Assembly (NCBI RefSeq): GCF_030812195.1
Contig: NZ_JAUSSF010000001.1
Location: 434,001-498,000 of the forward strand
Origin: Chryseobacterium lathyri
Lineage (GTDB): Bacteria > Bacteroidota > Bacteroidia > Flavobacteriales > Weeksellaceae
DNA: 64,000 bases
Reading direction: 5' to 3'
In this document: positions 8,401 through 18,807 of the stretch, in pieces
Layout of the letters: each line of letters starts with the position of its first letter
Numbering within the stretch: the first letter of the stretch is position 1
Notes under the pieces: model-generated
Database searches by the model: none
What the model saw: only the letters and a program-made list of their open reading frames with translations
What the model was told of the DNA's origin: nothing
Translations under genes and position numbers: made by a program

Positions 8401-10350
8401 ATGAATTCTGTTAAAACCTATACGCTGTTCACGGATCATGATGTCTACCTTTTCAAAGAAGGAAGGCATTATAAGCTGTATGGGAAATTTGGAGCACATT
8501 CTGTTGAAAAAGAGGGTGTAAAAGGCGTCTATTTTTCGGTTTGGGCTCCCAATGCAAAAAAAGTTTCCGTTATAGGGAATTTCAACAACTGGAATCATAA
8601 AGATCATATTCTGTTCCCGCGTTGGGATGGATCGGGAATCTGGGAAGGATTTATTTCCGGACTTACCTGGGGCACATTGTATAAATATGCCGTAGAAACT
8701 GCCAGAGGTGAAATTCTGGAGAAAAGCGACCCTTATGCTTTAAGCTGGGAACAAAATCTGCAGGCAGCCTCACTGGTTTCTACAACCTGGTATGAATGGA
8801 GTGATGATGATTGGATGGAAAAACGCTGGAAAAAAAACAGTCTGAGTGCGCCATTATCTGTTTATGAGCTTCATCTGGGCTCCTGGATAAGACAGATTGA
8901 TGCTCCGGATAAATATCTGAATTACCGCGATATTGCCGAGAAACTAGTTCCTTATGTAAAGGAAATGGAATTTACCCATGTAGAATTCATGCCTATCATG
9001 GAATATCCGTACGATCCGAGCTGGGGATATCAGATTACCGGATTTTATGCAGCCACCTCACGTTTCGGTTCGCCGCAGGATCTGATGTTTCTCATCAATG
9101 AGCTTCACAAAAATGACATTGGTGTTATTTTAGATTGGGTGCCGTCCCATTTTCCGGGTGATGCCAACGGACTTCACCGCTTTGACGGTTCCTATCTTTA
9201 TGAGCATGAAGATCCCAAAAAAGGATTTCATCCCGACTGGAAGTCTTATATTTTCAATTATGGCAGAAATGAGGTGAAGTCTTTCCTGATCTCCAATGCC
9301 ATGTTCTGGCTGGAACGTTATCATGCTGACGGACTTCGTGTAGATGCAGTCACATCTATGCTCCATCTTGATTATTCAAGGAACGAAGGAGAGTGGGAAC
9401 CTAATATAGAAGGCGGAAATGTGAATCTTGAAGCCAAGGCTTTCCTGCAGGAATTTAATACAGCGGTATATAAAGAATTTGGGAACAGCATTATCACAAT
9501 AGCAGAAGAAAGCTCAGATTTTCCGATGCTTACCAAACCTGTTCATGATGGCGGAGTAGGCTTCGGAATGAAATGGATGATGGGATGGATGCACGATACA
9601 CTCGATTATTTTAAAGAAGCTCCGGAAAACAGGAAATATCATCATCATAAAATCACTTTTGCATCCGTATATATGTATAATGAAAATTATATGATGCCGC
9701 TGTCGCATGATGAAGTAGTGCACGGAAAAGCGAGTCTGATCTATAAAATGCCGGGTGATGAATGGCAGAAATTTGCCAATCTCCGCACACTATATGTTTA
9801 TATGTACAGTCATCCTGGAGCCAAGCTTCTCTTTATGGGCGACGAATTTGCCCAGACCGGTGAGTGGAATTTTACCAGAAGCCTCGACTGGCATCTGTTG
9901 CAATATCCGGTTCATAAAGGCATGCAGATACTTGTTAAAGATCTCAACCATTTGTACAGGAGTGAGACTGCTTTTTATGAAAATCAATTTGATAAAAGCG
10001 GATTTGAGTGGGTAGAAGCAGATGATCTCGGGAATTCCGTGTATGTGTATCTCAGAAAAGGTAGAAAAAGAGATGATGTATTGATGGTCGTTCTCAATAT
10101 GATTCCGCAGGTTTTGGAATATACCATTGGAGTCAATGCAGGAACGCATTGGGAGGTTATATTTAATTCAGATGATCAGAAATATGGCGGGAGCGGTGTA
10201 CATGCTGATATTCTGAATGAAAAACAGGAAGAATGGATGAAGCATCCAAAATCCATTACGATAAAACTTCCGCCAATGGCAGGAATTATTTTAAGACAGA
10301 AAAAAGATAAAAAATATAAATTACAGAGAATAAAACAACATAAGAAATAA
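8401..10350 (+). CDS. glgB: 1,4-alpha-glucan branching enzyme GlgB
   Basis: 649 residues from the ATG at 8401; an in-frame TTG directly before it is less likely to be the start. An N-terminal CBM48 with SVIGNFNNWN precedes the GH13 barrel: region I GVILDWVPSHFP, region II GLRVDAV with nucleophile Asp315, region III TIAEES with Glu369, and region IV LSHDEVVHG with Asp437. It transfers alpha-1,4 glucan segments to alpha-1,6 branch points in glycogen. It is the first gene of glgB-glgA-glgC; glgA starts 57 nt downstream. Confidence 0.97.
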   Translation: MNSVKTYTLFTDHDVYLFKEGRHYKLYGKFGAHSVEKEGVKGVYFSVWAPNAKKVSVIGNFNNWNHKDHILFPRWDGSGIWEGFISGLTWGTLYKYAVETARGEILEKSDPYALSWEQNLQAASLVSTTWYEWSDDDWMEKRWKKNSLSAPLSVYELHLGSWIRQIDAPDKYLNYRDIAEKLVPYVKEMEFTHVEFMPIMEYPYDPSWGYQITGFYAATSRFGSPQDLMFLINELHKNDIGVILDWVPSHFPGDANGLHRFDGSYLYEHEDPKKGFHPDWKSYIFNYGRNEVKSFLISNAMFWLERYHADGLRVDAVTSMLHLDYSRNEGEWEPNIEGGNVNLEAKAFLQEFNTAVYKEFGNSIITIAEESSDFPMLTKPVHDGGVGFGMKWMMGWMHDTLDYFKEAPENRKYHHHKITFASVYMYNENYMMPLSHDEVVHGKASLIYKMPGDEWQKFANLRTLYVYMYSHPGAKLLFMGDEFAQTGEWNFTRSLDWHLLQYPVHKGMQILVKDLNHLYRSETAFYENQFDKSGFEWVEADDLGNSVYVYLRKGRKRDDVLMVVLNMIPQVLEYTIGVNAGTHWEVIFNSDDQKYGGSGVHADILNEKQEEWMKHPKSITIKLPPMAGIILRQKKDKKYKLQRIKQHKK

Positions 10351-10407
10351 TCATTATGGTGTTGAGGATTAAAAGAGGGTTGATGAAATACAAATGACAG
10401 TGAAATT

Positions 10408-11814
10408 ATGGTAATATATCATTTAAGTACAGAATGTTATCCGGTAGCAAAAGTAGGTGGTCTTGCAGATGTTGTAGGAGCGCTGCCGAAATATCAGAAC
10501 AAAATAAAGGGAATAGAAGCAAAGGTTGTAATGCCCTGGTACAATAAATCTTTTGTTCATGATCACGAGTTTGACATAGTTTTTGATGGCTTTATTCATC
10601 AGGGAGAGAATATGCTTCAGGTTCAGGTCATGAAGGAAAAAACAGATGCTTTGGGATTTGAATTGTATATGGTAAGAATTCCCGGGCTTTTAGACAGGGA
10701 AAATCCTTATGGATATCAGGACGAAAGCTTTCAGTTTTTAGCCTTTCAGCATGGGGTGCTTCACTGGCTGAGCGCTATGAAGATCCGTCCGGATGTATTG
10801 CATTGCCACGACTATCATACAGGGTTAGTCCCTTTTATGACCCAGCACTGTCCTGAATTTGAATTTTTGAAAGGAGTAAAAACTATCGGGACCATCCACA
10901 ATGGAGAGTACCAGGGAATGATGAGCTGGAATATGGCGAATTATATGCCTCTTTTTGATTCCTACAAATGGGGACTGATGGACTGGAATGGGCTCATCAA
11001 TCCACTGGCAAGCATGATCAAATGTGCCGATGCTTTTACAACCGTTTCTGAAGGCTATCTCGAAGAACTGTTTATCAGCTTCCGCGGACTGGAAAGCCTG
11101 GTGCGTCAGGAATTCGGAAAAGCATACGGAATCATCAATGGAATTGATACGGAAATATGGAATCCTGAAACTGATCCGATGCTGGATTTTAATTTTAATA
11201 TTAAAAATGCAGTAGCCCAAAAGAAGAAAAATAAAGAAAAGCTTTGCAAAGAATATGGTTTGAAGCCGGAACTTCCGCTATTTGCCTTTATAGGAAGATT
11301 TGCCACCGAAAAAGGGGCAGATTTCCTGCCGGATGTAGTCTGGAAAAGCATTAAGCAGAGTTATGGCGCACTGAATATTATGATCCTGGGTTCAGGAAAC
11401 ACCTATATTGAAAATAAGCTTAAAGAATATGCATACACGTATACCAATTTTGCTTTGGATCTTGGGTATAAAGAATATCTTTCCCACAAGATCTATGCGT
11501 CCGCAGATTTTCTGCTGATGCCGTCTAGAGTGGAGCCATGCGGGCTGAACCAGATGTATTCCATGAGGTACGGGACAGTTCCCGTCGTAAGATATACCGG
11601 AGGCCTCAGAGATACAGTAGAAGATATTTCAACGGGAGGAGCTGGATTAAATTTTACCTACCCGGGAGTAGATGATATAGTACATGCCATGAACAGGGCA
11701 TTGGGAATTTATAACCAAAAAGGGGTTATGGAAGATCTTATCCATGCCAATATGAATTTTGATTTTGCATGGGAGAAGTCTGCGGAAAAATATTTAGCTT
11801 TATATAATAACTAA
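10408..11814 (+). CDS. glgA: Glycogen synthase (ADP-glucose) GlgA
   Basis: 468 residues, the usual GT5 length. The ADP-glucose-binding motif KVGGLADVVGALPK begins at residue 15, near the N-terminus as in bacterial glycogen synthases. The C-terminal Rossmann half carries PSRVEPCGLNQMYSMRYG, the conserved acidic and glycine-rich donor site, and FIGRFATEKG. It elongates alpha-1,4 glucan from ADP-glucose and works with the flanking branching enzyme and ADP-glucose pyrophosphorylase. The gap to glgC is 128 nt, with only a weak hairpin. Confidence 0.97.
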   Translation: MVIYHLSTECYPVAKVGGLADVVGALPKYQNKIKGIEAKVVMPWYNKSFVHDHEFDIVFDGFIHQGENMLQVQVMKEKTDALGFELYMVRIPGLLDRENPYGYQDESFQFLAFQHGVLHWLSAMKIRPDVLHCHDYHTGLVPFMTQHCPEFEFLKGVKTIGTIHNGEYQGMMSWNMANYMPLFDSYKWGLMDWNGLINPLASMIKCADAFTTVSEGYLEELFISFRGLESLVRQEFGKAYGIINGIDTEIWNPETDPMLDFNFNIKNAVAQKKKNKEKLCKEYGLKPELPLFAFIGRFATEKGADFLPDVVWKSIKQSYGALNIMILGSGNTYIENKLKEYAYTYTNFALDLGYKEYLSHKIYASADFLLMPSRVEPCGLNQMYSMRYGTVPVVRYTGGLRDTVEDISTGGAGLNFTYPGVDDIVHAMNRALGIYNQKGVMEDLIHANMNFDFAWEKSAEKYLALYNN

Positions 11815-11942
11815 ATAATGAAGGTAAATTCAGAGTTATTGTGTATAATTAAGAACTCTTCTAACGAAATAAAGAGTGCTTAGATTAGCGGTAAATATTA
11901 AGAAAAAACAGTAAATTTAATTCAATAAAACGCAAGATACCT

Positions 11943-13211
11943 ATGAAACGAAATGTAATCTCCATTGTTTTGGGAGGCGGCAGAGGGACAAGATTATTCC
12001 CGTTAACATATTCAAGATCGAAACCGGCAGTTCCTATTGCAGGAAAATACAGGCTGGTAGATATTCCTATTTCCAACTGTCTGAATTCGGGACTCAATAA
12101 AATCCTGGTTTTAACGCAGTTCAATTCAGCTTCCTTAAATTCGCATATCAAGAATTCTTATCACTTTGATATTTTCAGCAAAGGATTTGTAGATATTCTC
12201 GCAGCAGAGCAGAATGTGGAAAACGACAGCTGGTATCAGGGAACAGCAGATGCTGTCCGCCAGTCGATGAAACATCTTGAAAAATATGATTACGACTATA
12301 TTCTTATCCTTTCTGGCGACCAGCTCTATCAGATGGATTTCAGAGAAATGCTCGATTTCCATATTGAAAATGGAGGTGATGTAACGATTGCTACCATTCC
12401 CGTGGTTGCGAAAGATGCCACTGGATTCGGGATCTTAAAGTCTGATGACGATGGTAATATTACCTCCTTCTATGAAAAGCCGGAATATGATATTCTGGAC
12501 AGCTTAAAATCCGAAGTCTCAGAGGAAAATAAACGTAAAGGAAAAGAATATCTGGCATCGATGGGTATATATATATTCACGAGAACCATTTTGAAAAAAA
12601 TGTTTGAAGACGGAGCCGGTGATGATTTCGGGAAAGATATTATTCCAAATTCTATCGGAAAATACAAAACACTGAGCTACCAGTATGAAGGTTACTGGAC
12701 AGACATAGGAACCATAGAATCTTTCTACGAAGCAAATCTGGATCTGTGTCAGGATTTTCCGCAGTTTAACCTGTTTTCCTCTTCCCCAATTTATACAAGA
12801 GCAAGGATGCTTCCGCCATCCAAGATTAACGGTTCATATGTAAGCAAAGCTGTTTTTGGGGACGGATGCATTATCATGGCCGATAAGATCGAAAATTCTG
12901 TGATCGGAAACAGAACCAGAATAGATAAGGGAAGCACCATTGTAAATTCTTACGTAATGGGAGCTGATTTCTACCAGAATACCACCGAAATTGTACTCAA
13001 TGACAGAAACGGGTACCCGAATATGGGAATCGGGAAATACTGCTATATTGAAATGGCTATTCTTGATAAAAACTGCTATATCGGTGACAATGTGAAAATT
13101 ATAGGCGGAAAGCATATTCCGGATGGCGACTATGGAACCTATTCTGTTCAGGATGGAATTGTAGTGGTGAAAAAAGGAGCTGTTCTTCCTTCAGGAACCC
13201 ATATCGGATAG
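11943..13211 (+). CDS. glgC: Glucose-1-phosphate adenylyltransferase GlgC
   Basis: 422 residues. The nucleotidyltransferase signature GGGRGTRLFPLTYSRSKPAV starts near residue 11 and contains the activator and ATP-site region; DIPISNCLNSG and LSGDQLYQMDF follow. The C-terminal third is a left-handed beta-helix with hexapeptide-like repeats (IENSVIGNRTRIDKG). It makes ADP-glucose from ATP and glucose-1-phosphate, the committed step of bacterial glycogen synthesis. It is the last gene of the glg operon, with a hairpin terminator about 190 nt downstream. Confidence 0.97.
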   Translation: MKRNVISIVLGGGRGTRLFPLTYSRSKPAVPIAGKYRLVDIPISNCLNSGLNKILVLTQFNSASLNSHIKNSYHFDIFSKGFVDILAAEQNVENDSWYQGTADAVRQSMKHLEKYDYDYILILSGDQLYQMDFREMLDFHIENGGDVTIATIPVVAKDATGFGILKSDDDGNITSFYEKPEYDILDSLKSEVSEENKRKGKEYLASMGIYIFTRTILKKMFEDGAGDDFGKDIIPNSIGKYKTLSYQYEGYWTDIGTIESFYEANLDLCQDFPQFNLFSSSPIYTRARMLPPSKINGSYVSKAVFGDGCIIMADKIENSVIGNRTRIDKGSTIVNSYVMGADFYQNTTEIVLNDRNGYPNMGIGKYCYIEMAILDKNCYIGDNVKIIGGKHIPDGDYGTYSVQDGIVVVKKGAVLPSGTHIG

Positions 13212-13400
13212 AGTATTCTGAACTGATACTTTGGAGCTGTCAATTGTTCCGGAGCAATAACAAGAATAATCTTGCACAGATCGAAGGCAGAGTTTGAAAA
13301 GTTATAAAAAAATTCAGCAATTAAACTTCTGGACAATAACTTGCTTCATGCATCTTCCTTGCCTTAACTTTAGTAATTATTGTTGAACATACAAAACTAG

Positions 13401-13428
13401 AGTGATCAACATATTGGTCACTTTTTTT
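13401..13428 (+). terminator. Rho-independent terminator after the glg operon
   Basis: AGTGATCAA (13401-13409) pairs with TTGGTCACT (13414-13422) across a four-base loop with one wobble, followed by a T run. Its right arm also carries the TTG that looks like the -33 element of the next gene. Confidence 0.75.
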
Positions 13429-13444
13429 ATTTGTCTTACTTTTG
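13414..13444 (+). promoter_or_regulatory. Promoter with start codon at or next to the transcription start
   Basis: TTG (13414-13416), a 20-nt spacer, then TACTTTTG (13437-13444), an exact TAnnTTTG box. The ATG at 13449 begins only 5 nt after the box, about where transcription should start, which predicts a leaderless or nearly leaderless mRNA. Confidence 0.7.
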
Positions 13445-13448
13445 CGTG

Positions 13449-14489
13449 ATGCGTTTTTTTAAAATAACAGCCGTAATTCTTGTTCTTCTGGTGGGAGCTT
13501 ATGCTGCTTCCATGTATTTTTTCGTGGAAGAAAATAAGGATTTTAAGATAGAAAAGGAAGTCAATTATCCCATAGATAAAGTCTTTTCCCAGTTTAATAA
13601 TCTTCAGCATTTTACCCGCTGGAACAATTTTTTCACAAGTTCACCATCTATTGATATAGATTATTATACCCCTTACGAAGGCCAGGGAAGTGCAATAAGC
13701 TATGTAGACCCGAAAAATGATACAGACGGAGAAATGTTCATCCGGTATGAAAATCCTGCTAAAAGTTTGAGATATCAGCTTTTCGAAGACAGAAACGAAA
13801 GTCCAACGGTAGTGGACGTCCAGTTTAAGCCTGTTTCTGCAGATAAAACAAAGATTACGTGGTATGTGCATACACCCAAACTTCCTGTGTTTAGAAGGGT
13901 GGAAAATTTTTGGACCGAAGACCGGTTTGCCGAAAATATTAATAAAAGCATGGTGAATCTGAAAAATGTACTGGGAAACAAAGTGGAAAAAGATAACCAG
14001 ATGGCTTCCATTAAATATGACAGTCTTATGGTCGAAAATGAGGAAGATAAGCTGCTGCTGGGCATCAATGTGAGTGCATCAAACAAGAAAGAAGCCCTCT
14101 ATAAAAACATTGTTATGAATTACAGCAAAGTTTATAACTATGTCACGATGGATCTTGGTAAAAAAGACGATGAATTTGGATTTCCGGTACTCATTACCGA
14201 TGCTGATAACTACAAAGACAAAGAAGTTTCTTATTTTCTGGGAATTCCGCTTTCCAAAAAGATAGGTGTTCCGGATAATAATTTCAATTTCCGGACTGTA
14301 AACCCTTCCCAAAACTATGTAATGTACTACAAAGGTAGCTATGAAGGCAGAATACGGGCAGTTCAGCAGCTGATTCAGAAGGCAAAAAAAGACGAGATGC
14401 GCTTCGGGGATATCCGTCAGACCTTTATTGAACGTCCCATTGAAGGACAGGAGGTGAATATTAAGCTCTCACTATCAGTGTTTAAGTGA
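13449..14489 (+). CDS. Membrane-anchored SRPBCC (START-like) protein
   Basis: 346 residues from the ATG at 13449; a TTG 18 nt earlier would lie inside the promoter. One N-terminal membrane segment (FFKITAVILVLLVGAYAASMYFF) is followed by a polyketide-cyclase/START-like domain at about 35-165 (ISYVDPKND, then LKNVLGNKVE at its end). A second alpha/beta domain at about 185-346 resembles GyrI-like effector-binding domains. Such proteins bind small hydrophobic ligands; no catalytic residues are evident. It is a single-gene unit between the glg operon and sucA. Function unknown. Confidence 0.75.
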   Translation: MRFFKITAVILVLLVGAYAASMYFFVEENKDFKIEKEVNYPIDKVFSQFNNLQHFTRWNNFFTSSPSIDIDYYTPYEGQGSAISYVDPKNDTDGEMFIRYENPAKSLRYQLFEDRNESPTVVDVQFKPVSADKTKITWYVHTPKLPVFRRVENFWTEDRFAENINKSMVNLKNVLGNKVEKDNQMASIKYDSLMVENEEDKLLLGINVSASNKKEALYKNIVMNYSKVYNYVTMDLGKKDDEFGFPVLITDADNYKDKEVSYFLGIPLSKKIGVPDNNFNFRTVNPSQNYVMYYKGSYEGRIRAVQQLIQKAKKDEMRFGDIRQTFIERPIEGQEVNIKLSLSVFK

Positions 14490-14559
14490 TTTTTTTCCGA
14501 TTATTTTTTTCTTAATTTTTTTTAACGGTTTCAGGCTGTCCTAACTCGGTTTTTTTTAT

Positions 14560-14567
14560 TAAATTTG
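14560..14567 (+). promoter_or_regulatory. Candidate -7 box for sucA
   Basis: TAAATTTG matches TAnnTTTG exactly, 46 nt before the sucA start. The -33 region is not convincing. Confidence 0.5.
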
Positions 14568-14613
14568 AAGATTAATTCTACAAATAAATTTTAATAATAG
14601 ATAAACTGTAATA

Positions 14614-17430
14614 ATGGACAGATTTTCATTCCTAAACGCAGCTCATTCTCAGTTAATTGAGGATTTATACCAACAGTACTTAAAATTCCCGGATTCTTTA
14701 GAGCCATCATGGAAAGCCTTTTTTCAAGGCTTTGATTTTGCTTTGGAGAACTATGGAGATGATGATAACATCCAATATATCCAGGCTCCTGCCAATGCTG
14801 CTCCGGCAGTACAGCAAATCTCTCAGGCAGTAGCCGGCGGAGAAGTTCCTGAGCACATCAAAAAAGAGTTCAAGGTAGTAAACCTTATCGAGGCTTACAG
14901 AACAAGAGGGCACCTGTTCACAAAAACAAATCCTGTCAGAGAAAGAAGGCATTATACGCCTACTTTAGACATCGAAAACTTCGGTTTGAGTAAGGAAGAT
15001 TTAAATACAAAATTCAACTGTGCTGTTGAAACAGGAATGAAAGAGCCTGCTACATTACAGGACCTGATCAAGCATTTAGAAAATATCTACTGTGATTCTA
15101 TCGGGGTAGAGTATACGTATATCAACAACGTTGAAGAAAAAGATTTCATTAAGAAGTGGCTTCAGGTGAACGAAAATCATCCAAGCCTTTCTGCCAATGA
15201 GAAAACTGAGATTTTATTAAAATTAAATCAGGCAGTAGCTTTTGAAAACTACCTTCACACAAAATTTGTAGGACAGAAAAGATTCTCTCTGGAAGGAGGC
15301 GAAACATTAATTCCGGCATTGGATCAGCTGATCTCAAGATCTTCTCAACTTGGAGTGGATGAAGTGGTATTGGGAATGGCCCACAGAGGAAGACTGAATG
15401 TTTTATCAAATATTTTCGGGAAATCTTACAAGCAGATCTTCTCAGAATTTGAAGGAAAAGAATTTGAAGAAGATGTATTCTCTGGTGACGTTAAATATCA
15501 CTTAGGATCATCTAAAAAAGTGAAAACAGCTTCAGGAGAAGAAGTGGCGATCAACCTTACCCCGAACCCATCTCACCTTGAAACCGTAGCAGCTCTTGTA
15601 GAAGGGATCTGCCGTGCTAAGATAGATGACAAATACAAAGGAGACGGTTCCAAGATCCTTCCTATCGTAATCCACGGGGACGGTGCTATTGCAGGTCAGG
15701 GGATTGCTTATGAAGTCGCTCAGATGATGACATTAGAAGGATACAGAACAGGAGGAACTGTTCATATCGTTGTCAACAACCAGGTGTCGTTTACCACAAA
15801 CTATGCAGATGCAAGATCTTCAACATACTGTACAGACATTGCAAAAGTTACGGAATCTCCGGTAATGCACGTGAATGCTGATGATGCTGAAGCGGTAGTT
15901 CATGCCATGCATTTTGCAGCAGATTTCAGAGCGAAATTTGGTAAAGACGTTTATATCGATTTATTAGGATACAGAAAATATGGACACAATGAAGGTGATG
16001 AACCTAGATTCACGCAGCCTAATCTGTATAAACTGATTTCTAAACATCCGAACCCAAGAGAAATTTATAAAGATAAATTACTTAAGGACAGCATTACATC
16101 CAATGATCTTATTGCAAAAATGGAATCGGATTTCAAAGCCCTTCTAGATAAAGACTTTGATGCTTCCAAAGAGATCGAAAAAAATGCAATGGATCTTTTC
16201 ATGGCAGAAGACTGGACCAATTATCCGATCGGGAAAAGAGGGGCAGTACAGATTCCTGTAGATACGAAATATGATCTGGAAAAGCTTAAAGAGCTGGCAA
16301 TTAAAATGTCTTCTCTTCCGGCTGATAAAAAGTTCATTAATAAAATTACAAGACTGTTTGATAACCGTGTTAAGGCCATCGAAGGAAATTCATTAGACTG
16401 GGCCCTTGGAGAGTGGTTGGCTTATGCAACACTTCTTGTAGAAGGTCACAACGTGAGAATTTCCGGAGAAGATGTGGAAAGAGGAACATTCTCCCACAGA
16501 CATGCGGTAGTGAAAACTGAAGATACAGAAGAAGAATATATCCCGTTAAGACACGTATCAGAAAGCAGATTTGATGTATACAACTCTCACCTTTCAGAAT
16601 ATGGAGTTTTAGGTTTCGATTACGGATATGCAATGGCTTCTCCTAATACACTGACGATTTGGGAAGCTCAGTTCGGAGACTTTGTGAACGGTGCTCAGAT
16701 CATCGTTGACCAGTATCTGGCTGCTGCTGAAGAAAAATGGAAGATTCAGGACGGATTGGTCATGCTGTTGCCTCACGGTTCAGAAGGTCAGGGAGCAGAA
16801 CACTCTTCAGCAAGATTAGAAAGATTCTTAACGCTTTGTGCAAACGAAAATATGGTGGTAGCCAATATCACTTCACCAGCCAATTACTTCCACTTACTAA
16901 GAAGACAGCTTAAATGGACATTCAGAAAGCCATTGATCGTAATGAGCCCTAAATCTCTATTAAGACACCCGAAAGTGGTTTCTCCATTAGAAGATTTTGC
17001 AAACGGTTCATTCCAGCCGATATTGGATGATCCTACAGCAGATCCTAAAAAAGTGGAAAAATTAGTATTGTGTTCAGGTAAGCTATACTTCGAATTATTA
17101 GCGAAGAAAGAAGAGCTCAACTGTGAAAATATTGCACTGGTAAGATTAGAGCAGCTGTATCCGCTTCAGGCAGATGCATTAGAAACAATCTTCAGCAAAT
17201 ATAGCAACAGAACACAGCTTGTTTGGGCTCAGGAAGAACCTGAAAACATGGGAGCATGGACTTATATTCTGAGAAACTTCAGAGATACAGGTATCCAGGT
17301 AGTAGCTCCGGTACCAAGCGGTGCTCCGGCTCCGGGAAGTCATAAAATGTTTGAGAAAAACCAGAATGCAGTGATCAACAGAGTTTTCGACAGAGACGAT
17401 GCTCCTGCAAAAAGACCCGTTACAGCGTAA
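14614..17430 (+). CDS. sucA: 2-oxoglutarate dehydrogenase E1 component
   Basis: 938 residues, a normal length. The N-terminal segment (FLNAAHSQLIEDLYQQYL) is typical of E1o and engages E2. GMAHRGRLNVL (near 255) and the thiamine-diphosphate motif HGDGAIAGQG (354-363) with NNQVSFTTN follow, and the C-terminal transketolase-like half ends in VAPVPSGAPAPGSH. It decarboxylates 2-oxoglutarate in the TCA cycle and passes the succinyl group to the lipoyl E2 encoded 41 nt downstream. Confidence 0.98.
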   Translation: MDRFSFLNAAHSQLIEDLYQQYLKFPDSLEPSWKAFFQGFDFALENYGDDDNIQYIQAPANAAPAVQQISQAVAGGEVPEHIKKEFKVVNLIEAYRTRGHLFTKTNPVRERRHYTPTLDIENFGLSKEDLNTKFNCAVETGMKEPATLQDLIKHLENIYCDSIGVEYTYINNVEEKDFIKKWLQVNENHPSLSANEKTEILLKLNQAVAFENYLHTKFVGQKRFSLEGGETLIPALDQLISRSSQLGVDEVVLGMAHRGRLNVLSNIFGKSYKQIFSEFEGKEFEEDVFSGDVKYHLGSSKKVKTASGEEVAINLTPNPSHLETVAALVEGICRAKIDDKYKGDGSKILPIVIHGDGAIAGQGIAYEVAQMMTLEGYRTGGTVHIVVNNQVSFTTNYADARSSTYCTDIAKVTESPVMHVNADDAEAVVHAMHFAADFRAKFGKDVYIDLLGYRKYGHNEGDEPRFTQPNLYKLISKHPNPREIYKDKLLKDSITSNDLIAKMESDFKALLDKDFDASKEIEKNAMDLFMAEDWTNYPIGKRGAVQIPVDTKYDLEKLKELAIKMSSLPADKKFINKITRLFDNRVKAIEGNSLDWALGEWLAYATLLVEGHNVRISGEDVERGTFSHRHAVVKTEDTEEEYIPLRHVSESRFDVYNSHLSEYGVLGFDYGYAMASPNTLTIWEAQFGDFVNGAQIIVDQYLAAAEEKWKIQDGLVMLLPHGSEGQGAEHSSARLERFLTLCANENMVVANITSPANYFHLLRRQLKWTFRKPLIVMSPKSLLRHPKVVSPLEDFANGSFQPILDDPTADPKKVEKLVLCSGKLYFELLAKKEELNCENIALVRLEQLYPLQADALETIFSKYSNRTQLVWAQEEPENMGAWTYILRNFRDTGIQVVAPVPSGAPAPGSHKMFEKNQNAVINRVFDRDDAPAKRPVTA

Positions 17431-17471
17431 TTAAGAATAATATCCAATTAAAAAAATAAAAAATACTCAAT

Positions 17472-18728
17472 ATGTCAGTTTTAGAAATGAAAGTTCCTTC
17501 ACCGGGAGAATCCATTACAGAAGTTGAAATTGCAACTTGGCTTGTGAAAGATGGTGATTATGTAGAAAAAGATCAGCCAATCGCAGAAGTAGACTCAGAT
17601 AAAGCAACTCTTGAATTACCTGCAGAACAGAGCGGTGTAATTACGCTAAAAGCAGAAGAGGGTGATGTAGTACAGGTTGGCCAGGTAGTTTGTTTAATTG
17701 ATATGGATGCTGCAAAACCTGAAGGCGCAAGCGCACCGGCTACAGAAGCTCCAAAACAGGAAGAAGCTCCAAAAGCTGCTGAACCAGCTAAACAGGAAGC
17801 TCCAAAACCAGCGGCACCGGCACCGGCTCCACAAACGTATGCCACAGGAGCTCCATCTCCTGCAGCGAAAAAGATTCTTGATGAGAAAGGTATTGAAGCT
17901 GGACAGGTTTCAGGAAGCGGAAGAGATGGAAGAATCACTAAGACTGATGCAGAATTAGCTGCTGTACCTGCTTTAGGAGGAAGCCCTTCTACTGCAACTG
18001 GTGCACGTACTACTACCACAACTAAACTTTCAGTTCTAAGAAGAAAAATTGCTTCAAGATTAGTGTCTGTAAAGAATGAAACAGCAATGTTGACAACTTT
18101 CAACGAAGTCGACATGTCTGAAATCTTCAGATTAAGAAAACTATATAAAGAAGAATTTGCTCAGAAGCACGGAGTAGGGCTAGGCTTTATGTCTTTCTTT
18201 ACAAAAGCGGTAACAAGAGCATTACAGATGTATCCGGATGTAAATGCATCTATCGACGGAGATTACAAGATCAATTATGATTTCTGCGATATTTCAATTG
18301 CAGTTTCAGGTCCTAAAGGATTAATGGTTCCAGTATTGAGAAATGCTGAAAACATGTCTTTCGCTGGAGTTGAAGCCAATATCAAAGATCTTGCAACTAA
18401 AGTAAGAGACGGTAAAATTACAGTTGATGAAATGACTGGCGGTACGTTCACTATTACAAACGGTGGTACTTTCGGATCCATGATGTCTACACCAATCATC
18501 AACCCTCCACAATCTGCTATCCTTGGAATGCACAACATCATCCAGAGACCGGTAGCAGTTGACGGGCAGGTAGTGATCAGACCAATGATGTATGTAGCAA
18601 TGTCTTATGACCACAGAATTATTGACGGAAAAGAGTCTGTAGGATTCCTAGTAGCAGTAAAAGAAGGTATCGACAACCCTGTTGAAATACTAATGGGCGG
18701 TGACGAAAGAAAAGGCCTTGGATTATAA
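17472..18728 (+). CDS. sucB: Dihydrolipoamide succinyltransferase (2-oxoglutarate dehydrogenase E2)
   Basis: 418 residues. The lipoyl domain (1-75) has the lipoylated Lys44 in [12 protein letters not shown]. An Ala/Pro/Glu-rich linker (about 80-125) leads to a peripheral subunit-binding domain ([13 protein letters not shown]...GRDGRITK). The C-terminal catalytic domain has the HxxxDG motif SYDHRIIDG. It transfers succinyl groups to CoA. It follows sucA closely and is bounded by a strong terminator, so sucA-sucB is a two-gene operon. The E3 dehydrogenase is not in the window. Confidence 0.97.
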   Translation: MSVLEMKVPSPGESITEVEIATWLVKDGDYVEKDQPIAEVDSDKATLELPAEQSGVITLKAEEGDVVQVGQVVCLIDMDAAKPEGASAPATEAPKQEEAPKAAEPAKQEAPKPAAPAPAPQTYATGAPSPAAKKILDEKGIEAGQVSGSGRDGRITKTDAELAAVPALGGSPSTATGARTTTTTKLSVLRRKIASRLVSVKNETAMLTTFNEVDMSEIFRLRKLYKEEFAQKHGVGLGFMSFFTKAVTRALQMYPDVNASIDGDYKINYDFCDISIAVSGPKGLMVPVLRNAENMSFAGVEANIKDLATKVRDGKITVDEMTGGTFTITNGGTFGSMMSTPIINPPQSAILGMHNIIQRPVAVDGQVVIRPMMYVAMSYDHRIIDGKESVGFLVAVKEGIDNPVEILMGGDERKGLGL

Positions 18729-18756
18729 ATTTGAATAAAATTATAATATAACTTAG

Positions 18757-18784
18757 AATCTCGCCTAAAAAAGGCGAGATTTTT
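18757..18784 (+). terminator. Terminator of sucAB
   Basis: AATCTCGCC (18757-18765) pairs perfectly with GGCGAGATT (18773-18781) and is followed by Ts. This is a strong intrinsic terminator directly before apaG. Confidence 0.9.
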
Positions 18785-18807
18785 GTATCTGTTAAAGAAA
18801 TACTAAG

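Noticed and set aside
17573..18115. 180-codon open frame antisense to sucB
   Set aside because: It mirrors the Ala/Pro-rich linker of SucB and has no start context or recognisable domain; a frame shadow of biased coding sequence.
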